From JBDXHU01 sp039989475 (GTDB lineage: Bacteria; Pseudomonadota; Gammaproteobacteria; Pseudomonadales; Halieaceae): DNA of 64,000 nt. Shown piece by piece: positions 53,042 through 61,291 of this stretch (position 1 is its first letter; every line of letters begins with the position of its first letter). Made by a program: the position numbers and the translations under genes. The notes under the pieces were generated by a model. That model worked only from the letters and a program-made list of their open reading frames with translations, had not been told where the DNA came from and did no database searches. Where the stretch lies: contig JBDXHU010000009.1 in the NCBI GenBank assembly GCA_039989475.1, positions 372,001-436,000 on the forward strand. Reading direction: 5' to 3'.

Positions 53042-53970
53042 CACTGTGCCTCCACGCGGGTACCCGCTGTTCCATTAATCGCGGCCGCCAGCTCTGAAGG
53101 CTGACAGATCACCGCCGGCTTGCCTGTGGCCGCCACAAATTGCAGCGCGGCTTCGACCTTGGGCCCCATGGTGCCGGCGGGGAAGTGCCCCGCCGCAGCC
53201 AATGCTTCCAGCTCCCGGGCGCAGCTTCGCTCCAGTAAACGCGCCTGGTCGCTTCCAAAGTCTTCATAGACACCTGCGACGCCAGTGACCAACACCAACT
53301 GGTCGGCGCCGATGCTGGCGGCCAGCATCGCCGTGGCCAGGTCCTTGTCGATGACGGCTTCTACACCCGCCAGCCTGTCGTCCTGCTCGACTACCGGGAT
53401 ACCGCCACCGCCGGCGGCGATAACAATCACCCCCAGTTCCAGCATTTTTTCGATTACCGGGGTCTCGACAACCCTGACCGGATGCGGTGAGGCAACCACG
53501 CGTCGACCTCGATTGGCGTCATCGCGAACCAGGCTCATGCCCGCCTGCGCCAGGGCATCGGCGTGGGCCGGCTCAAACCAGGGGCCAATCGGCTTGGTCG
53601 GCGCGGCGAATGCCGGATCTGCAGCATCCACCACCACCTGGGTCAACAGGGTAGTGACCGGGCGCTGGCCGGCGGTGAGATTGTGTACCGTCTGTTGCAA
53701 AACATAGCCGATCTCGCCCTCGGACTCCGCTACACAGACCTCCAGCGGCAAGGCGTAGGCCTTGCCCAGGGCTTCTTCCACCCGGGTCAGGATGTAGCCG
53801 ACCTGGGGGCCGTTACCATGGGTAAGCAGGATCTGGTGTTCGCTCCCAAACAGCTGTGACAGTGGCGCCAGGGTGCTGGCGGCGAACTCAAACTGGCCCA
53901 ACATGGTCATATCTTCACCATCACGGGCGAAGGCGTTGCCACCGAGACTGATCACCAGGCGCTGTTTCAT
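53041..53970 (-). CDS. arcC: carbamate kinase
   Basis: 309-residue kinase interconverting carbamoyl phosphate + ADP and carbamate + ATP. The family features KQRLVISLGGNAF, LLTHGNGPQVGYIL, KPIGPWF, VASPHPVRVVE, VIAAGGGGIPVV (phosphate/nucleotide site) and VDKDLATAMLAA-like VIDKDLATAML are all present. The ATG at 53968-53970 starts the homologous region; upstream codons in the frame include no signal. No arginine deiminase or ornithine carbamoyltransferase gene is next to it, so it is not part of a typical arc operon. Confidence 0.94.
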   Translation of the reverse strand: MKQRLVISLGGNAFARDGEDMTMLGQFEFAASTLAPLSQLFGSEHQILLTHGNGPQVGYILTRVEEALGKAYALPLEVCVAESEGEIGYVLQQTVHNLTAGQRPVTTLLTQVVVDAADPAFAAPTKPIGPWFEPAHADALAQAGMSLVRDDANRGRRVVASPHPVRVVETPVIEKMLELGVIVIAAGGGGIPVVEQDDRLAGVEAVIDKDLATAMLAASIGADQLVLVTGVAGVYEDFGSDQARLLERSCARELEALAAAGHFPAGTMGPKVEAALQFVAATGKPAVICQPSELAAAINGTAGTRVEAQ

Positions 53971-54093
53971 GGAACACCCCATCCAAATGCAGTACATCCA
54001 GTGTAGTATTGCAGCCCTGTAGCGGCGTTGATCAGGATCAGTTAAACGATCCCGAGCCGGCGCCGGGTAATACCAAAGCACGGAGAAACTTCT

Positions 54094-54855
54094 ATGGCAC
54101 TGTCACCTAAATTACTGATCGGCCTGCTACTCATAATCGCCAGCGCGGGCTCGCTTTCTACTGTCGCCGCCGAGAGCAAGGGAACGGTATTGATCACTGG
54201 CGCCAACCGGGGCATCGGCCTGGCCCTTGCGGAACAGTTTGTCGACGGTGGTTACACCGTGATTGGCACGGCGCGCAAACCGGACAAAGCCAGGGCGCTC
54301 AAGGCACTGGGTGCAGAGGTAGAGCAACTGGACGTGGCCAGGCAGGCCAGCGTCGATGCCCTCGCCCAACGCCTGGCGGCACGGCCCATCGACATCCTGG
54401 TCAACAACGCCGGCATTATTGGTCACGCCACCAAGGACTTTGCCGAGCTGGATATCGATAAGCTGCAGGGTGTCATCGACGTCAATGTTATGGGGCCCTT
54501 AAGAGTCACCCAGGCACTGCTGCCCAATGTGCAGGCCAGTGAGCGTAAGGTGGTCGCCGATATGAGTAGCATGATGGGTAGCATGGAACTCAATACCTGG
54601 GGCTGCTGCCTGGGTTATCGGGCCAGCAAGGCGGCGCTCAACAGCCTCAACAAAACCCTGTCGGTGGAGTACGCCAAGCAGGGTATGACCTTTGTGGTCC
54701 TGCACCCGGGCTACGTCAAGACCGACATGAACAAGGGCGAAGGCAACATCACCCCCGCCCAGAGTGCGCAGGGCTTATTCCAGGTCATTAGCCAGCTCGA
54801 CCAGTCAAACAACGGCAAGTTTTATGACTTCAGCGGCAAGGACATGCCCTGGTGA
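54094..54855 (+). CDS. short-chain dehydrogenase with N-terminal export signal
   Basis: 253-residue SDR. A signal peptide or anchor (MALSPKLLIGLLLIIASAG, cleavable near AA at 25-26) precedes a complete classical SDR: cofactor loop TGANRGIGLA (about 36-45), NNAG (about 106-109), catalytic Ser region ADMSSMMG and YRASKAAL with Tyr about 175 and Lys about 179. The fold is intact and no internal start would remove the hydrophobic leader. GGAG lies nine bases before the ATG. Why an NAD(P)-dependent enzyme is targeted out of the cytoplasm is unclear; it may instead be membrane-anchored with the domain inside. Confidence 0.85.
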   Translation: MALSPKLLIGLLLIIASAGSLSTVAAESKGTVLITGANRGIGLALAEQFVDGGYTVIGTARKPDKARALKALGAEVEQLDVARQASVDALAQRLAARPIDILVNNAGIIGHATKDFAELDIDKLQGVIDVNVMGPLRVTQALLPNVQASERKVVADMSSMMGSMELNTWGCCLGYRASKAALNSLNKTLSVEYAKQGMTFVVLHPGYVKTDMNKGEGNITPAQSAQGLFQVISQLDQSNNGKFYDFSGKDMPW

Positions 54856-54891
54856 GCAAAGCCGGACAATACACTCGCTGGTGATCGCCCT

Positions 54892-55869
54892 ATGCGCCTG
54901 ATGCTCGCCCCCATGGAGGGCGTTATTGATCACACCATGCGCGGCCTGCTCTCTGAACTCGGCGGGCTGGATCGCTGTGTCACGGAGTTTGTCCGGGTCA
55001 GCGACCTGCTGCTGCCACCGCGGGTATTCCATCGCTATTGCCCGGAACTCAGGCAGGGCGGCACAACGGCTTCCGGCGTTCCCGTCTATCTACAACTGCT
55101 GGGCGGTGACCCGTCGCCGATGGCTGAAAATGCCGCCCGCGCCGCGGAGTTGGGTGCGCCGGGTATCGACCTGAATTTTGGCTGCCCCGCCAAAACGGTG
55201 AACCGCAGCGAGGGCGGCGCGATCCTGCTGCGCGAGCCAGAGCGGGTACACGCCATTGTCGCAGCCGTGCGCCAGGCCGTGCCGGTGGCAACACCGGTCA
55301 CGGTCAAGATTCGGCTTGGCTATCGGGACCGGGATTTACTGGAAGACAATGCCCGCGGCATCGCCGCCGCTGGAGCCGACGAACTGGCGGTGCATGCGCG
55401 TACCAAGATTGATGCCTATCGGCCTCCGGCTTACTGGGAGGAAATCGCACGAGTTCGCGAGTGGGTGGACCTGCCGGTTATCGCCAACGGCGAGATATGG
55501 AGCCCACAGGAAGCACTGCGCTGCCAGCAGGTCAGTGGCTGCGAGGATTTGATGCTGGGCCGGGGCCTGATCTGTCGACCGGACCTGGCGCGACTGATAC
55601 AGGCCGAGAAGGCCGGTGAATCAATCGCGCCGCTAAGCTGGACCGAGGTACAAGACCTGGTGCTGCGCCTGTTTGACCTGACCCTGGAACACTACCAGGA
55701 ACGCTATGTCGGCAACCCGATCAAGCAATGGCTGGCCTACCAGCGCTACTACTACCCGCAGGCAGCCCTGTTGTTTGAGCGCATCAAGCGCCTGCGTGAA
55801 GCGGCCGATATTCGCGCGCAGCTGCTTGCCTCCGCGCCATCGCTGGCAGATCGTCCCGCCGTGGCATAA
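54892..55869 (+). CDS. dusC: tRNA-dihydrouridine(16) synthase DusC
   Basis: FMN-dependent tRNA-modifying enzyme of 325 residues that reduces uridine 16 in the D loop. The family motif LNFGCPAKTVNRSEGGA carries the catalytic Cys about 98; MLAPMEGVIDHTMRGLL, VKIRLGYRD, AVHARTK and IANGEIWSPQEA follow the Dus pattern. Assignment to DusC rather than DusA/B rests on the short length and GVIDHTMR start. It follows the SDR gene after 36 bases on the same strand. Confidence 0.92.
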   Translation: MRLMLAPMEGVIDHTMRGLLSELGGLDRCVTEFVRVSDLLLPPRVFHRYCPELRQGGTTASGVPVYLQLLGGDPSPMAENAARAAELGAPGIDLNFGCPAKTVNRSEGGAILLREPERVHAIVAAVRQAVPVATPVTVKIRLGYRDRDLLEDNARGIAAAGADELAVHARTKIDAYRPPAYWEEIARVREWVDLPVIANGEIWSPQEALRCQQVSGCEDLMLGRGLICRPDLARLIQAEKAGESIAPLSWTEVQDLVLRLFDLTLEHYQERYVGNPIKQWLAYQRYYYPQAALLFERIKRLREAADIRAQLLASAPSLADRPAVA

Positions 55870-55920
55870 AGCCTCCTTCTATAAGCCCCCTTTAAAACGC
55901 TCCTATGCGCCCCCAGCAAT

Positions 55921-56580
55921 GTGGGTGTGAGCCACGATAATACTCTGCGCCGCAGCATCCTGTTTGCGGCTTCTTTCGCTGCCCTGCTCTGGGCCCTGCA
56001 CCTGTTCGGTTTCGTCACGGGCCTGGATCTTTACTGGCTGGGCGTTCTGCCCCGGACCCTGGACGGATTGCCAGGTATTGCCAGCGCGCCCCTGATTCAC
56101 GGTTCCTGGCAGCACCTGTTTGGCAACACACTGCCCATACTGCTGCTCGGCAGCATGCTTGTTTACGGCTACCCTCGCACCCGCTGGTGGGCCCTGGCGG
56201 GTATCTGGTTGGGGTCGGGCCTGGGTGTCTGGCTGTTTGCCCGCAGCAGTTACCACTTTGGCGCCAGCGGCCTGGCCCACGGCATATTCTTTTACCTGTT
56301 CATCGGCGGCATCCTGCGCCGGGACAAACGCTCCGCCGCACTGCTGATGGTGGCCTTCTACCTGTACGGCGGCATGTTACTGACGATCTTTCCGCGGGAC
56401 CCCGGTGTCTCCTTCGAATCGCATTTCTTCGGTGCACTGGCGGGCGCCGGCTGTGCCTGGCTGTTCAGTCGCCGGGACCTGAAGCCGCCACGGCGGCGTT
56501 ATTCCTGGGAGCATGAGGCTGAAAGCGACGGCGCGGAGGAAGAGGAAGACCCCGTCATCGGGGAGCAATGGAAACTCTAG
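55921..56580 (+). CDS. rhomboid-family intramembrane protease-like protein
   Basis: 219-residue membrane protein with rhomboid topology: five to six helices with the catalytic serine motif FGASGLAHGIFF (Ser about 116) and a distant His in FESHFFGALAGAG (about 168). The Asn usually found in helix 2 may be supplied by HGSWQHLFGNTLP (WQHLFGN motif). The start is GTG at 55921 with no obvious ribosome-binding site; a second GTG lies six bases further. The acidic C-terminal tail is DGAEEEEDPVIG. It shares CTAG with the stop of the convergent lipoprotein gene. Confidence 0.85.
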   Translation: MGVSHDNTLRRSILFAASFAALLWALHLFGFVTGLDLYWLGVLPRTLDGLPGIASAPLIHGSWQHLFGNTLPILLLGSMLVYGYPRTRWWALAGIWLGSGLGVWLFARSSYHFGASGLAHGIFFYLFIGGILRRDKRSAALLMVAFYLYGGMLLTIFPRDPGVSFESHFFGALAGAGCAWLFSRRDLKPPRRRYSWEHEAESDGAEEEEDPVIGEQWKL

Positions 56581-57119
56581 CGAGGCAGTTCCTTCATAAT
56601 GGCCGCCACCACCTCGTCGATCTGCTGCTGGCTAATCTCGGTCATATTGCGAGGCAGTCGATTCTGTGCGGCGGCCTCCCAGACCAGCATATTGTCGGCG
56701 CGATCGACCAGATCTATCGCGAGCGTACCCTGGGTGTACTGGCGAACACGGGTTTCATAGTTAGGCCAGGAGCGATAGCGCCCGCGCCTATAGCCGTGAA
56801 AACTGGAGGCTGTAGGTACTGTGCGCACATCCATGCGCTCCTCAATGTTGACAAAGAAGTTAACCAGGATGTCCGGACTGTCAGACTGGCGCATACCGCG
56901 ACTTTCCAATTCGCGAGTCACCGCTGAGGCCAGCATTCCGGTGAGTGGGGTGCGAACCCCGTTGGCCCGGTCAGTGCCCGCTGGTTGCATGATGTTAAAG
57001 GTCCCAAAAGCGAAAAAGTCGGTGCCGGGGTTGGCGGCTGAGTTAATCCTTGGACCTGACGTTGCACAGGCAAACAATAAAAGTGTTGATGACAGGACGC
57101 TGACAATTTTTATTCGCAT
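56577..57119 (-). CDS. DUF4136-family lipoprotein
   Basis: 180-residue envelope lipoprotein. The signal sequence (IVSVLSSTLLLFAC) ends in a lipobox with Cys about 18, and the body shows DUF4136 features: a predicted beta sheet beginning DFFAFGTFNIM, DILVNFFVNIEERMDVR and QGTLAIDLVDRADNMLVWEAAAQ. GAGGAAG sits about seven bases before the ATG at 57119; a longer open frame upstream begins at non-ATG codons and is not used. Function unknown; this is the first of three consecutive minus-strand genes for small envelope proteins. Confidence 0.85.
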   Translation of the reverse strand: MRIKIVSVLSSTLLLFACATSGPRINSAANPGTDFFAFGTFNIMQPAGTDRANGVRTPLTGMLASAVTRELESRGMRQSDSPDILVNFFVNIEERMDVRTVPTASSFHGYRRGRYRSWPNYETRVRQYTQGTLAIDLVDRADNMLVWEAAAQNRLPRNMTEISQQQIDEVVAAIMKELPR

Positions 57120-57188
57120 AATGTTCTTCCTCGAGAATAGCGATGTCATAGAATTAGCCATGGGGCCTAAACCCAGTGGTGGCAGACC

Positions 57189-57773
57189 TTATTCATTACA
57201 CATAATATCCATCACTTGCTGTGCCACTGCTACTTCTTCCGTCGTGGTCGCGGCAAACAATCGTTCTTTTGCCTGCTCGCAACGGCTGGCTTCGGCCTGC
57301 ATGTCTGCCGCGACTTCCTCTACCACCTTGGGCGAAACAGGCTGGCAAAGCGCGTCATCGACTCGACGGATATTGGCCGCATCACCGGTTTCCTCAACGG
57401 AGACGCAATCGCCAATCCGCACCTGGGTTTGATCGGTTACCACCGAAATGGCACTGCCCTGGCTGGTGCGTACAGTGTATTCCATGCCGCTGCCTCCGCG
57501 ACGGCGATTGCGTGAGGCCGCGCCCAGACCGGCGCCCGCTGCTGCTGCCGCAGCCTGGCGACCACTGGACTGATTGCGTGCCAGTGCCCAGCCGGCAGCG
57601 CCACCAAGTAGGGCGCCGCGACCCGCCTGGGCGTCGAAGTCAACCTGCTGGGCTCGTTCAACGATGCCAATGGTGATGCGGGCGCTGTTCCCGCGTTGCT
57701 GTGCCTGTGCCATTACGCTGCCAAGTACCAATGAACCCATCAAAAATGCACTGACAATTCTTATCGCTTTCAT
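57189..57773 (-). CDS. secreted glycine-zipper protein
   Basis: 194-residue protein with a signal peptide (SAFLMGSLVLGSVMAQAQ). A glycine/alanine-rich segment (GRGALLGGAAGWALAR ... AAGAGLGAAS, about 52-87) looks like a Gly-zipper membrane-associating hairpin, as in SlyB/17 kDa surface antigens, although there is no lipobox. The rest, after a basic RNRRRGG stretch, is a soluble domain with three late cysteines (GDCVSV, DALCQP, RCEQ, MCNE). Unrecognised otherwise. GAGAAGG lies nine bases before the ATG. Confidence 0.6.
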   Translation of the reverse strand: MKAIRIVSAFLMGSLVLGSVMAQAQQRGNSARITIGIVERAQQVDFDAQAGRGALLGGAAGWALARNQSSGRQAAAAAAGAGLGAASRNRRRGGSGMEYTVRTSQGSAISVVTDQTQVRIGDCVSVEETGDAANIRRVDDALCQPVSPKVVEEVAADMQAEASRCEQAKERLFAATTTEEVAVAQQVMDIMCNE

Positions 57774-57880
57774 TTCAATTTACCTTCTCACCAATAGTTG
57801 GATGTGAGTCCTTATCGCGGTACGCCAATACCATCGTCGAACTCCTGTAATATTTCTGCATCTTCGCAGGCAAAGTGATG

Positions 57881-58564
57881 CTATTTTTTGCCTTTGACCT
57901 CGTAGTGGTCATGTAAAAACTCTACCAGCTTATCTGCCCAACGGCCGAACATACGACGCGCCTCGGCCCGGTTGGTGACACGGTTGTTCCAGGTCATCAT
58001 GCCGCCTGCCTGTCGAGCGGCCTGGCGATCAGCAGCGCGGCCCAACATGTCGCCGGTAACCGAATCAATCAACTCGATGTACAGGGTGGCGGCGCCGTTG
58101 GTAGCGGAATAGGTGCGGCCACGCCCGGCCCTGTTGACATCGGGTACGGTAATATCAAGGTCGATGATGGCGGGGCGCAATACCAACACGTCGTCGCCCG
58201 CATCAGTTGTTATATCGAAACCGGCTGCTTCCAGCCTCTCGACGAATACTTCCCTGAAAAGTGCGGCTGCGTCAGCCTTGATACGGGTCACATCGGAAGC
58301 GCGAACGTTGCGGCCGCGGGAACGGTTCTGATCGCGCTGCCAATTACTGCGAAATGCCACAAATGGGTCGAGTATTGCCACGCGCTTGAACACACTGAAA
58401 TCTGCATCCGGATTGACGTAAGCGGAATGCACGCGGGGGTCTTCTATCGCCACCAGGTCGTCAAACCGGTGTGGGGATGCGGCATCTTCTGCCAAGGTTG
58501 TTCCAGGCGCACTCAGCCAGGTGATAGTTGCCAGAGCGATTGCGGCTATTTTCTTAATAGACAT
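57881..58564 (-). CDS. exported DUF3313-type protein
   Basis: 227-residue protein with a signal peptide (IAAIALATITWLSAPGTTLAED). The body resembles DUF3313: VFKRVAILDPFVAFR, ADAAALFREVFVERLEAAGFD, DDVLVLRPAIIDLDITVPDVN and AATLYIELIDSVTGDMLGRAADRQA. Like its DUF4136 neighbour it is a predicted envelope protein with strand-rich ends. I use ATG at 58562-58564; upstream codons in the frame are not homologous. Function unknown. Confidence 0.8.
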   Translation of the reverse strand: MSIKKIAAIALATITWLSAPGTTLAEDAASPHRFDDLVAIEDPRVHSAYVNPDADFSVFKRVAILDPFVAFRSNWQRDQNRSRGRNVRASDVTRIKADAAALFREVFVERLEAAGFDITTDAGDDVLVLRPAIIDLDITVPDVNRAGRGRTYSATNGAATLYIELIDSVTGDMLGRAADRQAARQAGGMMTWNNRVTNRAEARRMFGRWADKLVEFLHDHYEVKGKK

Positions 58565-58584
58565 AGGGGTTATCCTCAAATATG

Positions 58585-58605
58585 AGCGCGTGGCGGTCAC
58601 GCGCT
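58585..58605. repeat. perfect 8-bp hairpin upstream of the DUF3313 gene
   Basis: AGCGCGTG and CACGCGCT flank a five-base loop, 21 bases before the DUF3313 start on the minus strand. On the plus strand a run of seven T follows only after nine bases, so it is a weak terminator candidate; it may be an mRNA-leader hairpin or an operator. Confidence 0.4.
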
Positions 58606-58712
58606 GCCCAGTGATTTTTTTGATTTTGGTCTCTACAGTTTAGATCTTAGGTCCTTTGGCTTAATGCGCAAGTTGTGATAACTACAAACAGGTGCTGGTT
58701 TCATATCTGTCA

Positions 58713-60827
58713 TTATTCGCCGCGCATCTGGATCGATTCGTCATTAATCTCGAAAGTATTGAGCTCCAGGTCGATCTGGGGCCCTGTCGCCGTGCCAGGC
58801 ACAATTTCAAACCCAAGCTCGAAGTTCACCATGGTCGCTCCCAGCTGCTTAAGAATGCTGACATCGCCTTCGGTTTTGGCGATGCCCTCTTCAATCGACG
58901 CCGCGAAGGACTTCTCGCCAATCATGATGTTCTCCAGATCGGTACGATTAATCGTGATAGTCAGATCCGGATCGTCGTTCAGGAAGCCCTCGACGTTAGT
59001 CAGCGTTGCATTGGAAAGATCGATCGCGAACTTCTCTCCGTTATCCGGCGTGATCAGGTTGATACTGAACTCCAGACCTTCCGCCTTGCGGCTGTCCATG
59101 CGAATGCCGAGGAAGTTGAGAAACAGTTCCGTGGACATTGCCTGGATCATATCAGGCCCCAGGGAATTGGCCGAGTTACCTGTCGGGATACCGTTGCGCA
59201 GCTCGTAGGCGCCGGCGAGGAAGCTGTTGCGCAGGCCAGGGTTCTCCTGCTGATAACCGATCTGTTCCCACACGTCTGCCAACAATCCCCTGGCCTTGGT
59301 GTTGTCGGGTTCTGCCCAGACCAGCCTGGTCAGGATCTCCTGGGCATGGCGATACTTACCATCCTTAAAGAGTTTCTTGCCGCGTTTAACGATTTTTTTC
59401 GAGCCACCCATCATATCGACATACAGCGGAGCTGAGTCTTCCGGCGACAAGGGAATCAGTGTGGTCGGGTTCGCGTCCCAGAAACCGAGATAGCGCATCC
59501 ATACACCGCGGCTGTTGTGTTCCATCGAGCCGTGATAACCGCGCGTAAACCATTCCTGCTTCAGGTTGTCCGGTTGCTCATAAACATTGTGAATCTGGTT
59601 GATCGTGACACCCTGGTTTGCGAGGTGCAGTACCTGGTTGTTCAGGTGTGCATACTGATCGCGCTGTCCGCGCAGTACCTCCTGGATACGTTCGCTACCC
59701 CAGCGTGGCCAGCTGTGCGATGCGAACATGACTTCAGCTTCCTGACCGAACAGGTGATAGGCCCGGCTGATGTATTTCGACCAGGCCAGAGCATCACGCA
59801 CCTGGGCACCACGCAGCGTGTAGATGTTGTGAATTACGTTACTAACGTTCTCCGCCATCCACAGTGCCTTCATGTCAGGCAGGTAGGTGTTCATCTCCGA
59901 GGGCGCCTCAGTGCGCGGCGTGTTCTGGAAGATCATGCGAACGCCGTCGACGTCGAATTCCTCGATGTCGTCTTCAACGACGTGCGTCGCAGGCAGAAGG
60001 CCGATACGGCCAGCGGAGACGTTTTGCGCCAGACCCTGACCGGCGTGGCCATAGGGGCTGGCCGGCAGCAGCACGCCATACTGGTAGAACAGGCGGCGGT
60101 TCATCGCGTTACCGGCATAGACGTTCTCGGAAATCGTGTGCTGCTCGAAGTCACGGGGTACGATGATCTCGGTTCCACCTGCTGCCAGGCGTTCGGGATC
60201 GACTATGCCCCTGATACCGCCAAAGTGGTCGCCGTGTGAATGCGAAATGATGACGGCCGTTACCGGCAGCCGCTCAACTTTTTCGTTGAGCAACTCAAGT
60301 GCCGCTCGCGCAGGCTCCAGCGAGGTCAGGGGGTCGAATGCGATCCAGCCCTTTTTGCCCCTCACGAACGTCAGGTTGGCAAGATCGAGGCCGCGAACCT
60401 GGTAGATACCGGGGTTGATCTCGAACAGACCGGTTTGCTGGTTCAGTTCCGACTGGCGCTGCAGCGAAGGGTGGACGCTGTCAAAGTCTCTTCCCTCGTT
60501 GAGCCACTCGTAGCGCGCAATATCCCAGGCGGTGCCACCGGCATCGGCCGGGATAACCATGTCATTTAGCGGCGCGATAAATCCCTTGCTGGCTTCATCA
60601 AAGTCCCTCCTGTCTTCAAAAGGGAAGGATTTGCGTGCTTCGCGAATGATTTTTAGCGTGTGCTTTGAAGGTGGCTTACCCTGGGGGTCAAAGTGCTTGT
60701 CGGGCGATTCGGCCTGCGGCAGTGTGCTGCCTCCGGTGCCTGCGGCCAGGGCTGATCCGCTGGCAAAGGTTAATGAAACCGAGGCGACAAGCGTCGCTAT
60801 GACCACGTTTTTTGTATGTTGGAACAT
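58713..60827 (-). CDS. exported alkyl/aryl sulfatase (SdsA-type, metallo-beta-lactamase fold)
   Basis: 704-residue enzyme that hydrolyses primary alkyl sulfates such as dodecyl sulfate. A signal peptide (about 1-28) precedes the MBL domain with the zinc motif SHSHGDHFGG (first His about 196), GGTEIIVP, YGHAGQGLAQ and FASHSWPRWG. A helical dimerisation region follows, then a C-terminal SCP2-like domain (about 585-704, LEFSINLITPDNGEKFAIDL). The start ATG 60825-60827 has GGGGG seven bases upstream. It is transcribed 41 bases after the small unknown gene. It would let the cell use sulfated surfactants as sulfur and carbon sources. Confidence 0.96.
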   Translation of the reverse strand: MFQHTKNVVIATLVASVSLTFASGSALAAGTGGSTLPQAESPDKHFDPQGKPPSKHTLKIIREARKSFPFEDRRDFDEASKGFIAPLNDMVIPADAGGTAWDIARYEWLNEGRDFDSVHPSLQRQSELNQQTGLFEINPGIYQVRGLDLANLTFVRGKKGWIAFDPLTSLEPARAALELLNEKVERLPVTAVIISHSHGDHFGGIRGIVDPERLAAGGTEIIVPRDFEQHTISENVYAGNAMNRRLFYQYGVLLPASPYGHAGQGLAQNVSAGRIGLLPATHVVEDDIEEFDVDGVRMIFQNTPRTEAPSEMNTYLPDMKALWMAENVSNVIHNIYTLRGAQVRDALAWSKYISRAYHLFGQEAEVMFASHSWPRWGSERIQEVLRGQRDQYAHLNNQVLHLANQGVTINQIHNVYEQPDNLKQEWFTRGYHGSMEHNSRGVWMRYLGFWDANPTTLIPLSPEDSAPLYVDMMGGSKKIVKRGKKLFKDGKYRHAQEILTRLVWAEPDNTKARGLLADVWEQIGYQQENPGLRNSFLAGAYELRNGIPTGNSANSLGPDMIQAMSTELFLNFLGIRMDSRKAEGLEFSINLITPDNGEKFAIDLSNATLTNVEGFLNDDPDLTITINRTDLENIMIGEKSFAASIEEGIAKTEGDVSILKQLGATMVNFELGFEIVPGTATGPQIDLELNTFEINDESIQMRGE

Positions 60828-60868
60828 CTAGAGTACCCCCTGAAAAAATCTATATGAGTCCGTTTTAG

Positions 60869-61105
60869 TCAACTGGTTTCGTCCGTCTCACCGACGTCTG
60901 ACTCCATGATTTCTTTTGTAAATTCAATCACTTCCGGAAACGAGGTGAAACGGGCTATTTGCCCCGTTTCAAGATGCTCGACCTTACCGTGATAAATACC
61001 GGCTTCAGGCTGCGTAGCATCACTGAACCGTAGTAGAAAAGTCTGCCGACTGGGCAAATGCTCATCAGAGCCGAGCTCAACTGCAGAGTTATCGTTTTTG
61101 ATCAT
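60869..61105 (-). CDS. small hypothetical protein upstream of the alkylsulfatase
   Basis: A 78-residue soluble protein of a family I cannot name. Features are TFLLRFSDATQPEAGIYHGKVEHLETG then ARFTSFPEVIEF; proteins with a WxGxVEHxxTGxRxxFxSLxEL-like pattern occur in many gammaproteobacteria, often next to regulators. GGAAGAG stands before the ATG at 61105. A longer frame starting at 61261 is disfavoured because the extra part is basic and low-complexity. It probably shares a transcript with the sulfatase and may be regulated by the divergent regulator gene. Confidence 0.65.
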   Translation of the reverse strand: MIKNDNSAVELGSDEHLPSRQTFLLRFSDATQPEAGIYHGKVEHLETGQIARFTSFPEVIEFTKEIMESDVGETDETS

Positions 61106-61291
61106 CTTTCTCTTCCGTAGACAGGAGCTGCGGCATGCCTGCGCCAACTTCTGGTCTGAATATCCAATATTGATCATGCATACTCCGGATTTACCGCGCC
61201 GCAGTCTTGAAGGAGTTCTGAAGATTCTGTGAAACTCTGCGGTTGATGCTAGTATTTCCACTATAAATACGAGCGGATAAATAGGCTGATT

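Noticed and set aside
61263..61268. TATAAA upstream of the large regulator as a promoter
   Set aside because: No acceptable -35 at 16-18 bases; the only TTGATG is about 14 bases away, so I do not list it.
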